From contig CP075492.1 of the NCBI GenBank assembly GCA_021613535.1, forward strand, positions 16,864,001 through 16,928,000: a stretch of DNA of 64,000 nucleotides, written 5' to 3'. Under the pieces are notes generated by a model. The model searched no databases. It had not been told where the DNA came from and worked only from the letters and a program-made list of their open reading frames with translations. The stretch is from Adineta vaga. Its lineage: Eukaryota; Rotifera. Positions 1-10,906 of this stretch are shown piece after piece. Position 1 is the stretch's first letter. The number at the start of each line of letters is the position of its first letter. Both the position numbers and the translations under genes were made by a program.

Positions 1-322
1 TTGGTTCTTTTATCTACATATTTGGAATGAACATTATCTTAATAGTATCGTTTATCATTTATTAAATAATATTCAACCATGGTTTATCATCATACATCTC
101 TTCTTAGGAATTCTATATGCTGCATTCATTTGGTATGCAAGTTTCGAACATATCAAAGATAGACCATATAATTGGATAAAATTTACAATTTTCTTATTAG
201 GATTTATTCCTCTTCCATCATTATTCTTCATTTGTCAAGCTATTAATCTAACAAATGCATGGATACAAACATTGAAGAGTAATCAAACTCATTCGGAGTC
301 GGCACCAAAAGTTCTTTTCTAA
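1..322 (+). CDS. Multi-pass membrane protein, C-terminal fragment
   Basis: Frame 2 is open from the window edge to a TAA at 320-322, giving about 106 residues of a protein that begins outside the window. Two hydrophobic helices are visible: one rich in Ile/Leu/Phe around residues 30-45 and one around 64-82 containing Phe-Leu-Leu-Gly-Phe-Ile-Pro. A short polar tail rich in Ser/Gln follows. The pattern suggests the last membrane segments and cytosolic tail of a multi-pass protein. I do not recognise the family. No splice acceptor is needed inside the fragment, so it is probably one terminal exon. Confidence 0.6.
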   Translation, partial: WFFYLHIWNEHYLNSIVYHLLNNIQPWFIIIHLFLGILYAAFIWYASFEHIKDRPYNWIKFTIFLLGFIPLPSLFFICQAINLTNAWIQTLKSNQTHSESAPKVLF

Positions 323-1341
323 AAAGAAAATTAAACTAAACTTAAAAACTAGAATTCTATATTTTAATCATTCTATTTATTGACCATGGCATCGTTTTGT
401 TTTTGTTCTAAGAATTCTCCTTATCAAATGATGTCATTTTTATCTATACGTAATTAGAAGCATAAGCTATATGCAACTGATGTTCATACCTTAAATACGT
501 TGTATCTGCTCTCTATAACATTCACAATACAGAAAAGAAATGAAATTATACAGCCAAGGCCAAAAAAGTGTGCAGATATGAGAAAATCATAAGGATTTCA
601 CTAAGGAGGCAATCTAAATCAAAGAGAACTCCAATAGAACAGACTGTTCACGAAGGTAGAATAATCCATTAACAGCTTGATTCATTATTCAATTGGATAC
701 ACATGTACATATCAATACGTACAATGTTATCTTCTTATCATGTGAAATATATTTGACACTCATGCGATTTGTTCATGTGATACGACGAGAGAGAAAACAA
801 TGACATACTCGATTGAGGGTGTGGCTGTGGTTGAGGATATACGTTTAATCTAAACTCCCTCAGCCACATCCTTACACCCACACCCACACCCACATTCACA
901 CCTTTAAGATGATTTTTCTTCATGTATAAAACTGTTGTTGTCTGTATTTTCTTCGTTTCCTTCGCAATGCTTTCATGTGTGTTTTCGTTCTTTCTTCTTT
1001 TCGTTTTTGTCTTTTTTCTTTTTCTCTTTTGTTGTTGCTGCTAACCCGCACTGTTAGGATTTTATGATTATAGTTTTTTAAGAAAATAAAAAAAGAGTAC
1101 ATTCATTTTAATACATCGGTTTTTTTTAGTTTTCGATTTTTTTCGTGAATGAAACTAGATTACTTTTTATTGTGTCTTTTATATCGTATCGGCACCTGAA
1201 TGAATCATGCATACTCAAGAATGTAAAAAGAAGCAAAAAATGTTTCATATTAATAGAACGGAAGTAAAAGAATGAGACATAGTAAAATATTGTATATATC
1301 TTCTCTTTGAAAATAAATAACGACAGACGATTGTTTTAAAA
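323..1341. other. Intergenic spacer with one TGTGGG hairpin
   Basis: No supported gene. The spacer holds the hairpin at 814-903, a T-rich stretch at about 960-1140, and the AT-rich upstream region of the gene at 1342. Two short minus-strand reading frames here (738-923 and 920-1102) are low-complexity and partly encoded by the repeat, so they are not called. Confidence 0.6.
814..903. repeat. TGTGGG-type inverted repeat (hairpin 1)
   Basis: A G-rich left arm (TGAGGGTGTGGCTGTGG, 814-830) is followed about 25 nt later by a C-rich right arm (855-903). The right arm ends in at least three CCCACA-type units. The arms are imperfect and the right arm is longer. Confidence 0.75.
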
Positions 1342-3873
1342 ATGGCTTGTACATCAAATAAAGCATTTGTTACGTTTGATAATGGTATAGAAGATTTTGT
1401 TCTTGTTTGGTTGGACACACGTACGCCACAAACAATCGAAACAGAAGAAACTCATGATGAAAGTATCAAACGTCAATCTCAATTGCAAACAATCATTAAT
1501 TTTACCCGGACATTTAATGATATAGATGAATGTCGTACATTTATTCAATCCTCGAAAACTGAAAAAGTCTTTCTTATTGCTTGTGGATATCTTGGTGAAA
1601 TTTTTATACCAACAGTTCATGATATACCACAACTTGAAGTTATTTACATTTTTTGTATTAACCAACAAAAACATACAGGATGGACAAAGCAATATAGTAA
1701 AATTCGTACAGTGTGTGCAACAACAAATGAATTGTTAACAGCATTAGCTAAAGATGTATCGATGTATGCTAAGAATTTAACACCATTAAGTATTTTTGCG
1801 GCTGATTTGAGCAAAGAGGTATCATTACACTCACTCAAGGCTGAAGAAAGGCGATTTATGTGGTTTCATTTATTACTTGAGTTAATTCTTCGTATGCCGT
1901 CAAATGAAATTGCACAAAATGATATGCGAAATGAATGTGAACGGGCCTATCGAGGTAATCCTGTTGAATTAGCGAAAATCGATGAATTCTTTAGGATCTA
2001 TAATCCTAAAGATTCTATTCGTTGGTATACAAAAGATTCATTTATCTATCGTCTTCTTAATAAAGCTTTTCGAACAGAAAATATTGATATTATTTTTAAA
2101 TTTCGATTCTTTATTGTTGACCTATATCATCAACTCAAACAATTACATCGACCATTTACGGATACTTTATATCGTGGCCAGACAATGTCGGTTAAGGAAC
2201 TTCAATTACTTAAAGACAGTAAAGATAAACTTGTATCTATTAATTCATTCTTTTCAACAACAAAATTCAGTGATCGTGCTACAACTCTCAGTGAAGAAGG
2301 AAGTGGTTTACCTCAATTAGAGTCTGTCGTCTTTGAAATCGATATCAATGAACATATGACAAATACACAACCGTTTGCTGATGTGTCTCATATTAGTTAT
2401 ATGTCTCAGGAAGATGAAGTTTTATTTAGTATGAATACAATCTTTCGTCTTGTCGACGTCGAGAAATGTGGTAGTGTATGGATAATTAATCTTATTCTGT
2501 GTAATGAACAGGAACAAAGTTTAAAAGATTTAGTTGATCATTTCAAGAAAGAAATTGATGACGTGCAAATGCCACCATTACTCATGTTGGGAGAATTTTT
2601 ATGGAAAATGGGTGATTATGGACGCGCTAACCGATACTACAAAATGATGTTGAGAGAATTACCATCTGGTCATGAACTGATCGGAAAAGTTTGCAATAAT
2701 ATTGGCTTAATTTCGCTTGAAAATGGTGATTTTCATTTATCTATGCATTGTTTCAACAAAGCACTCCATTTACAAGAATCAATAGAAACTCTCGATTTAG
2801 CTGAAACATATTCGAATATTGGTGTTTTATATGACCAACAAGGAGAAACAGATCAAGCACTCAAATTTACAAAACGAGCACTCGATATTCGACTTCGTTT
2901 AATGTCTCCTGATCATATGCTTGTCGGATTAACTTATAATAATATTGGATGGATATATTTTAATTGTCATGAATTTGACAAAGCACTTCATTTTTACGAA
3001 AAGGCACGTTCAATTGAATCCGTGGCTCTTGGATCATCAGATCATTATGATAATGCCACAACGCTAAGTAATATTGGTCTCGTACATTATGAACAAGGCC
3101 ATTATGAACAAGCATTATCCTTTTACAAAAAGGCTTTAGCCATTCGAGAACGTTCCTTGCCGGCACAACATCCACATTTCGCCGACATTTATACAAATAT
3201 TGGAACAGTTCAGGAACAATTTGGTAAGTTGGATGAAGCATTAATTATGTTTAATAAAGCACTTGAAATAAATCTGGTCGCGGTTTTACCCATTCATCCA
3301 CGTATTGCTCAATCATATAATAATTTAGCAAACGTTCTCGATGCATTAGATAAATCCGATGATGCTTTAATAAACTATTTCAAAGCTCTTAAACACATTA
3401 ATGGTGTATCAGTGGCGAGTAGAAGCTTACGAGCTACTGTCTTAAATAATATCGCTGAAATTTATCGCGAACAAGACAACTTTGACGAAGCACATAAGCA
3501 TCATCAAAAAGCACTCGCTATACGTCTTAAATTATATTCTCGCAAAAAACATCCAGATCTGGCTATGAGCTACAATAATATAGGCTTACTCTTTTACTAC
3601 CAATATAAATTTGATAAGGCATTATATTATCACTTTCGGTCGCTAGCTATCCGTCGTGTAGTCTATGAACCAATTCATCCACAACTAGCTCTATCGTTAT
3701 TCAATATTGCTCTTGTGTATTCTGAAAAACATCAATATAAAAATGCGCTGGATTATTTCAAGCAGGCATTAGATATTCAAAACCAAGCATTACCAAACGG
3801 TCATAAACGTATTACGGCTACGACAGAAGAAATCGCTTATGTGACACAGAAATTGAAAAAACAGACACGTTGA
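1342..3873 (+). CDS. ADP-ribosyltransferase plus TPR-repeat protein
   Basis: Single-exon gene of 843 residues starting at the ATG after an AT-rich leader. An ART fold lies at about residues 180-385 with the R-S-E signature of arginine-type mono-ADP-ribosyltransferases: Tyr-Arg-Gly near 278, Ser-Phe-Phe-Ser-Thr-Thr near 302, and Glu-Asp-Glu (the ExE motif) at 357-359. Residues about 415-835 form roughly ten tetratricopeptide repeats with the 42-residue spacing of kinesin light chain, each with the Asn-Asn-Ile-Gly/Leu core. No signal peptide is seen, so a cytosolic role is likely: NAD+-dependent modification of a target presented by the TPR scaffold. All catalytic positions are present. ART-TPR proteins are, to my knowledge, expanded in bdelloid rotifers. 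The target is unknown. Confidence 0.9.
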   Translation: MACTSNKAFVTFDNGIEDFVLVWLDTRTPQTIETEETHDESIKRQSQLQTIINFTRTFNDIDECRTFIQSSKTEKVFLIACGYLGEIFIPTVHDIPQLEVIYIFCINQQKHTGWTKQYSKIRTVCATTNELLTALAKDVSMYAKNLTPLSIFAADLSKEVSLHSLKAEERRFMWFHLLLELILRMPSNEIAQNDMRNECERAYRGNPVELAKIDEFFRIYNPKDSIRWYTKDSFIYRLLNKAFRTENIDIIFKFRFFIVDLYHQLKQLHRPFTDTLYRGQTMSVKELQLLKDSKDKLVSINSFFSTTKFSDRATTLSEEGSGLPQLESVVFEIDINEHMTNTQPFADVSHISYMSQEDEVLFSMNTIFRLVDVEKCGSVWIINLILCNEQEQSLKDLVDHFKKEIDDVQMPPLLMLGEFLWKMGDYGRANRYYKMMLRELPSGHELIGKVCNNIGLISLENGDFHLSMHCFNKALHLQESIETLDLAETYSNIGVLYDQQGETDQALKFTKRALDIRLRLMSPDHMLVGLTYNNIGWIYFNCHEFDKALHFYEKARSIESVALGSSDHYDNATTLSNIGLVHYEQGHYEQALSFYKKALAIRERSLPAQHPHFADIYTNIGTVQEQFGKLDEALIMFNKALEINLVAVLPIHPRIAQSYNNLANVLDALDKSDDALINYFKALKHINGVSVASRSLRATVLNNIAEIYREQDNFDEAHKHHQKALAIRLKLYSRKKHPDLAMSYNNIGLLFYYQYKFDKALYYHFRSLAIRRVVYEPIHPQLALSLFNIALVYSEKHQYKNALDYFKQALDIQNQALPNGHKRITATTEEIAYVTQKLKKQTR

Positions 3874-4713
3874 ACCATGCGTTCACTATCAAAACTTTCT
3901 ATTTTCTATTGATTGGAACTGATATTATTCAATAAAAATACGCTTCTGTATAGTAAAACAAGATCATCGTAGAGTAGTTTTCATCAACTAGAAAGATTCT
4001 GTATTTGTTATATATACTCTTAATCACACCACAATTGGCAGCGATACGTTCTCGTTTACAAAATATCCATGATTGCTTATTTCTAAATAAGAATAAGCTT
4101 GAATAAGAATTCATGTCCATAAAAATCAGTATATTTAAGTAATGAATACGATAAGAGTTAAGATTCTTGAATATCTACAAGAGAAATATTCTCTGATCAT
4201 TTTAAATAATATAACTTTGTAATTTTTTGCCTTTAATTTAAATACCTGATTAATCAATCATTTTTAAATGTATACTGTCATGTCAAAGAATCCATTCTAA
4301 TAAGTATAGTTCGCAATGTTTTAATATATCAAGAGAAGACTGAAAAGATTGTTATCTATACGCATGTCTTAACAATTATTAAATGAAGCTGGAAATTTAA
4401 GAGACAGTCCACCAGTCAGTCAAACATGGCTATGCTCTGCAAATTTTGACTGCTTTCATTCTGTTTTTGATTGCAAATGAAAGAGTATTGTCGAAAACCA
4501 CCGATTTGTAAGAGGAGGGAAGGGTGAGTGCGAAGGGGTGGGTGTGAATAAGAATGTTGATGTCTTTCTTCAATTGCTTCATCCCACACCTACACCCTTC
4601 TTTTCAATTTATTTTGGCAAAAAAAGATAAGAAAATTAAATTCAAACATAGTTCTAGAATAAAAATTATAAAAAGAATATATATTCCCTTGTATAACGAG
4701 TGGTGACCGACTA
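3874..4713. other. Intergenic spacer between converging genes
   Basis: This lies between the 3' ends of the ART-TPR gene (+) and the claudin-like gene (-). AATAAA at about 3931 can serve as the polyadenylation signal of the upstream gene. The rest is AT-rich and holds hairpin 2 at 4516-4600. No gene seen. Confidence 0.6.
4516..4600. repeat. TGTGGG-type inverted repeat (hairpin 2)
   Basis: Left arm (4517-4547) contains GGGTGAGTGCGAAGGGGTGG and further GGGTGTG. Right arm (4581-4600) reads ATCCCACACCTACACCCTTC. The loop is about 33 nt. Arms are imperfect but share the AAGGGTG/CACCCTT ends. Confidence 0.7.
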
Positions 4714-5402
4714 TCATGTAATAAGTAAAGTAGCAATCAGGCCGAAGAAATTAAGAATAATAGCAACAATACCCATTGCTCCACCTGCACCCACCTTTAA
4801 TGCTGCTATACCTCCGAAAGTGGTAGTACCATTGATACCGACTGCAACACCAATAATACCCATCACTAGAGAAGCAACTACAAGACATTTTATAATTAAC
4901 AGTACCAATCGATTTTCACTATCAATCATTCGTCCAAATAAAAACAGAAATAGAGCTGAAATGGCAGATGTAATACAAACCAGAGTGACAAAAGCTCTGG
5001 CAGTCATAATTTTTCCACATGAGCCAGAAGGAGCATCTGGTGACGGACATGGAATTGAGACGCATTCCTTAAAACCAGGAACGGATTGACAAGATCGCCA
5101 CAATCCCATCGTAGTTTCACCTATTCCGAACTGCAGTTTACCCCCGAAAATAAAAACTAATGGTTTTTGTTCTCTTTAGAATAGATTAAAACGATTTTCA
5201 TTAAATTATAACTAAACTCTCTGACATTCCAATACATGAAATTCTTTACGTCAATAAAATAAGTAAATATATATGTGTATATTAAATGCAACCATAATTA
5301 CATACCAAGATGGAAGAGCATTGCTAATGACAAAAAATAGGAACGTTATTGCAAGTAAACTACCAGCGACGATTGTTAGCACTTTTTTTTATTAAAAGCC
5401 AT
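4714..5402 (-). CDS. Claudin-like tetraspan membrane protein, frameshifted
   Basis: Two-exon model. Exon 1 is 5402-5302 (ATG at 5402-5400). The intron uses GTAATT and CTGCAG, and exon 2 is 5130-4714. Both junctions are phase 0. Exon 1 encodes one hydrophobic segment ending Ala-Leu-Pro-Ser-Trp-Tyr. Exon 2 opens with an extracellular loop containing Gly-Leu-Trp-Arg-Ser-Cys and two further Cys, then three transmembrane segments. Trp ... GLW ... C ... C is the first-loop signature of claudin/PMP22-type proteins. About 173 residues is normal for the family. In exon 1 the run of eight A at 5383-5390 puts the ATG out of frame, and nine would restore it. This is either a homopolymer assembly error or a recent lesion. 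Family call fairly sure, intactness unsure. Confidence 0.6.
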
Positions 5403-5946
5403 GTCTACTATAAAAAACTTTTTTTTTCTATAAATTGTGTAGTAATACAAGATCTATTTATATGAATTCTTTGCCGTGATATGGGCTAACTAAACTATGA
5501 TATCCAAAAAAAATGTTCTCATCTGAAGGAAGAACAGAAACATACTTTTTAACTTTTGAAAAACGGAAGAAACGACGCTCTGTAATTGCATATGATATTA
5601 TTCATAGCTAAAATGATGTTCTCATTATACTTTCCACGAAAAATATAACCAAGATAAAGTCATGGTAAGCAGGTAACTTGTGACTCACAAGTTGTGAGTC
5701 AAATTGAAACAAAGTTGTATTTTTCCAGCTTTTTGTCTAGTAAGTTTAGTTGACTGATGAGATTTACATCATTTTTTTGCCTTACGAAATTAACAAATTG
5801 TGATTTTTACAATAAAAATTAGATAGTTGTCGAATGAAAAAAACTTTCAAACGACAAGGGTGAGGGTGGTGTGGGTGAGACTCATGTGTTAGTAAAATAA
5901 AGGAGAAAAAGATTGAGTGTTATTAAAGGTAGATGAAAAAGTTCCT
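5403..5946. other. Intergenic spacer with one G-rich half-hairpin
   Basis: AT-rich. It contains a short perfect palindrome (about 5684-5699, ACTTGTGACTCACAAGT) and, at 5856-5880, a single G-rich arm (AAGGGTGAGGGTGGTGTGGG) without a C-rich partner nearby. No gene seen. Confidence 0.5.
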
Positions 5947-8900
5947 TCAATAGTCATTATATCGACTAAGTAGAATATAGAGATATAGTACAAATATATA
6001 GAACAGTGAGTTGCTTGAAAATATAATGGAAGAAGTTCTGTTCGTTGTAAATTGAGACGGAAAATCTGTCGGTATACTCGGGTTAGGCGTTGTTTCGTTT
6101 TGTTGCACCCATATGAGGGTATAATTATTATTCATAGATAATCTTAAGCCAGTGACATTCACCATATTTGTTTGAGATTGTATCACGGTTGAAATACTTT
6201 TACCATTTACTACGACGTTTGATGAAAGCTCATTTATTCCATAGAATATGAACGAGGTCAAATTCAATTTGGATATTTCTGTATAATTATTTCGGACGAC
6301 ATCAATCTTTAATTGATGAGCTTGAGAAGACCATTTATATGTAGCATAAAAGTAAGCACCATTCTCAATCGTGTCAATTGTTTCACCATCATCATAGAAC
6401 AAATCACCTTCAGCATTTCCGTTCGCATCCAATACAATTAGTAGACCAAATGGATTCATTCTATTATCAAACAAGTTATATGGACTACTAAAAAATGTCC
6501 TTCTAGTTATTTACCGTGAGAGTTTTGTGTTATTAGCATAATCTTGAGTGGGAATAATTCTTCCACCTCGAAGTAGAATTGGAATTGTTGTCAATGGTGC
6601 TTGTAATGTCGTATATTTTTCTTGAACAGAAATAGGAGCACCCGTATAGTAATCATACCATCTGGCTGCTGGAATATAGACTTCCACTTGTGTGACTCCC
6701 GGATCAGTCACTGGCGCTATCATTATGTGCGATCCAACAAGAAATTGTAAATAGATGTCAAGTGTTATTTTATCGGTTGGAAATTCATGAAATAATGGTC
6801 GAATGACAGTGGAACCTTGTATGTGAGCTTTATAGAATAATGTATAATAGTAGGGAAGAATTGAATATCGAATGCGTAGAGCAGACACCATGATAGCTGT
6901 CGCTGATGGTTCCCATGCAGCTGGATCTTGATCAGGTGTTTTCCAGATATTGTGCTAAAACACGAGTAGCATAGAAGATATTCTCAATACAACAATACTA
7001 AGCACATACATTTCGTGACAGTGGATAAAAAGCACCAACTTGTTGCCACCTACATAATATGTTGATCATAAGTATAGTCGTGAAGTGTGCTGTCTTACCG
7101 TATACACATTTCTTGTGTAGGAATTTTGTCAAAACCACAAATATCGGCACCAGCCATAGGAATACCAAACCAATTGAACTCAATCAATCCGATCAATGAC
7201 AGTTTCATCTCACTCCATAGAGCGGCGTTATCCCCCAACCAGTGAGCACCCCATTGGCCAGAACCTACAAAAGTCGAACGAGGTAATACTATACCTCGTT
7301 GTCCAGTCAATGTCCGTACTACATCTAGAGTGGGTTTTGTTTCACTCCATCCATAGAGACTATACCGTGGATTACATACATGAAAATAAGAATAAATCAG
7401 ATTGAAGAGATTACCTGTGTACATCATAGTGACGATACATGGCTTTGTCAACATTTGAATTGATTTCACCTTGTACAGCTGCCATACAAAGAGTACGATC
7501 AGAAAGACGTGAAGTTCGATTCATTGATTCATCATAATGAAATACCGCTTTAGTACGATAAGGTGGATCATCCCATTTACTTTGTGGGCATTTTAATGTG
7601 TAATTGCTATTTGTTATATTCCAATTCCATGGTGCATCTTCATTCGTACCAAACATAGCTAAGAAAAGTTATAGATAATAAGTCTATCAAGAATTGATGC
7701 AGAAACTATACTGACCAGGTTCATTCATATCAATCCAGATGCCATCGAAAGTCAAATTAACACGATGAAAATCCGTAATCATCTTTGCCCACCAAGAATG
7801 AGTTCGATTTCTGAAAAAATCTAATTAACAAAAGGAGATTTAATATAATTTTTGTTCCAAAAGATTTTTTACTAGACCTGGATAGAAGACTTCACCTGGC
7901 CAACAAGCACCTTTCATCAACGATCCATTTTCCCATGCGATAAACACATCTTGTTTGATACCTTCAATCGTTGGTGTATAATATTTTTGATCATCGATAG
8001 CGAATGGATCCAACATAATTATAATTCTTATACCAATAGCATTTAATTGAAGAAAATATTCTTTCAAACCACGATAATTGATCGGATCAACTGTAAAGAT
8101 TTTGTTTGCATCCATATAATCAATGTCTGCATATTGTACATCAAGTGGAACACCTGCATCTCGATTTCGTTGATTAACTTCTTGCATATGTGTCAAGTTT
8201 CCGTAACCCCAACGACAAAGATGAAAGCCAAGCGACCAGTATGGAGGCATCATTGATCGACCAACGAGCCATGTATATTGTTGAATGACTTGTTCTGGTG
8301 AAGGACCAAGAAAAACGAAAAAGTCAAGAATACCACCAATAGTACGAATGGTAACTGATGGCTCTGGTCCAAATGAATAATCCATAGCATTCGAATTGAG
8401 CAAAAGAACACCATGCATTTCGCCTGATGGTGCTTCATCTGAATTTGGTTTTTGTTCCATAACAAGGTAGAAAGGGTGTGTTCCATAATGGTTCGCATTG
8501 GTATCCCACGTTGTCGCTTGATCTCGACTAAAGATGCCCCATATTTGACGTGTTGATACATTATGTTTGAGAGTGAGATGATTATTTTCACCAAATCCAT
8601 AGACATATGGTGATTGAAGTCGAGAGACAATTTGAAGGAATTGATCGTTGAATACAAGTCCACCGATGGATGTATCGAATAGAGTAGTCTGATTGACGCG
8701 ACGTTTGATCGCAAAAGAGAGAATATCACCATTGCTATCATCCGATGAATATGTGAATTCATATTGAGGTGATGTGGATTGATCGAGAGGTGTTGCTAAC
8801 GGAATAGGAACCTAAACAAAAAGCACCGTAAAATATGGTCAAATTCAAGAACTTTCGATCCTACTTCATATCGCTGATTATCAGCATCATACAATTTAAA

Positions 8901-9311
8901 TCGAATAATATCGTTTGTGTAATAATGAACATCGAGAATTACATTTTCGATTGGTTCTGAAAATGGACTCGACACTCCCTGATTGCGTTTGAGACGTAGG
9001 CGCTTTCCATTCTGTAGTTGCTCTTCACTTCCTTGTAAGATGTAACCATAGTTTGATCGATAATAACAGAGAATATCACTTATATTAGCAGTGTCATCAT
9101 ATAGACAATTTCGCGCTAGACAAGCTTCTTTGGAGAAGTTAGAGTATTTTGCTTCGCGATCAGGATAACAGTCGATTCGAACAAGATCAGTTGTTGGTTG
9201 AGACTGCTTTTTAACACGTACATTAACAGGATTTCCCATAATAGGATTGACTACAATTATTGTCGAGATGATACTAATACTAATAATAATAGTAACCAAC
9301 GAAATCATCAT
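5947..9311 (-). CDS. GH31 alpha-glucosidase (maltase-glucoamylase/GAA type)
   Basis: Eight exons on the minus strand: 9311-8865, 8811-7878, 7820-7716, 7658-7415, 7359-7099, 7049-7010, 6954-6515 and 6487-5947. Every junction is GT-AG with consistent phase, giving 1003 residues. The order is: N-terminal signal-anchor (residues 1-26, Ile-rich); P-type trefoil with six Cys (about 45-90); GH31 N-terminal beta domain; catalytic barrel; C-terminal beta domains; hydrophobic C-terminus. The nucleophile motif Trp-Ile-Asp-Met-Asn-Glu is near residue 490 and the acid/base region His-Trp-Leu-Gly-Asp-Asn near 616. It should hydrolyse alpha-1,4-linked glucose from non-reducing ends, at the cell surface or in the endolysosomal system. 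The two hydrophobic ends are unusual: the C-terminal one could be a second anchor or a GPI signal. Intact by eye. Confidence 0.92.
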
Positions 9312-10906
9312 GAAATAATCTTTGGAAAAAAAAACTTTAATTGACCAATCGTTGTTTTCTATATTTTGACGTCCTTGTCCGATACTATTGTGTTACTACG
9401 TAAATATATATGTATGTATACTCATATAAACAGTCATTAGGTATGAATACGGTAGAATCAATCAAAATTATACAAATAGTTAACTACTATATTTACCTTA
9501 GCAAATGCATTAATGCAGAACTATCTTTTTTCTTTCTTTCGTTCTGTTGGTTGAAAAGAAAGAACAACTGTCTCACTTTGAAAGAGCCAATAAAATCACA
9601 GAGATACTCATGAGGAGTGCACAGAGTATGCACATAATAATAGAAATTTAAGTCGTAGAGAACGGAGATAAAATCAAAATGACGTGAAACTTCTCTCCAT
9701 TTATTCTTATGACAAAAATTCATTTGTACCTAGTCGATTTACTCAATAACGATTGGAATTGAAAATATTTACTAGTAAATGCAATTATTTAATTGCATTC
9801 GATCATGATCTTTCATCTATCTACTTCAAAGGTTATTCTAAATAATGTCAAAAGAAAAGATAAATTCTTATCCTGTGATCATTTATTCCGAATCATCTAA
9901 ATATAATCGAAATAAAGTTCTTTTATTTATGCATAAAATCAGAAACAACAAAGATATATTAATGAAGTATGGCGAAATACACATTATATTATAAAATAAT
10001 ACTGATAGTCTTTTCAACAAAACAAAATTTCTTGCAGAATCAGATAGATTGATTCGAAAACGTTTTTCTATATATAACTGTATGGTAAGTAACAAATTTA
10101 TCTTTAAATCGTAAGAATAAAATAATTTCATTTTTATTTTGAAGAGATTCGTCCAAAATATTCAAGAAGTTGCAACGATATACATCTAAACAAATATCAT
10201 TGATATCAATAATGTTGATGATAATTGTGACAGTCACTAATTTGTGTAGCAAAATGACGAATAGCACTTTCACAACAAATGCTGAAGTGCAATACAACAA
10301 TATACTAATGAATAATTTAATGCTCATCAGTTCTTATGTTACATAATTTGTTGCAAATGTTGTGATAATATTCGGATGAAGATAATAGTGTAATATCCAC
10401 TGTTTTAATTATCTAACGTTGTGTACTTGGCAAAAGATTAGGAACAGATAATCGTGGTTTAATAATCTTCAGTATACGATCAACCGCTATAGACTTAGAA
10501 AAATTTGAATCAGTCGATGAATTATCATAATATGTATCACTTGTATCTGGTTTATAAGTAATCTTATTTAAATCTGAATTTTGTTGACATGTAAGAAATA
10601 GCAATCGTTGATTCTATCATAGTAATAGAATTGAAATAAGTTCTAATGGAATCAAAGATAATGTTAAACAATATCATCTAACATTCAACAGTCTTTTTGC
10701 ACATCTTAAATATTTCTATGAGAGACGCTTCGAAAGAAAAATGATAGAAATTACTCTCCGATTCAGTGCATCTATAATAACACAACGTGTTTCTTTTCAA
10801 ATATTGCATTTGCATAGTCACATTAAAGGAGAGAAAGGAAATTGTGTATATATTATATCATTACTTGTTTTTTTCTCAATAATTTTCTAATAAAATCATA
10901 CAAAAC
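9312..10906. other. Intergenic region between divergent genes
   Basis: About 1.6 kb, AT-rich, separating the minus-strand alpha-glucosidase from the plus-strand F-box gene, so it should hold both promoters. Two minus-strand stretches look faintly coding. One is 10413-10613 (ends in a stop, preceded by a plausible AG acceptor). The other is 10040-10327 (hydrophobic start). I could not join them into a gene or recognise them. Confidence 0.45.

Noticed and set aside
10040-10613. Two minus-strand frames as a small gene
   Set aside because: I could not connect them by phase-consistent splice sites or recognise either product, so they are only noted in the spacer entry.
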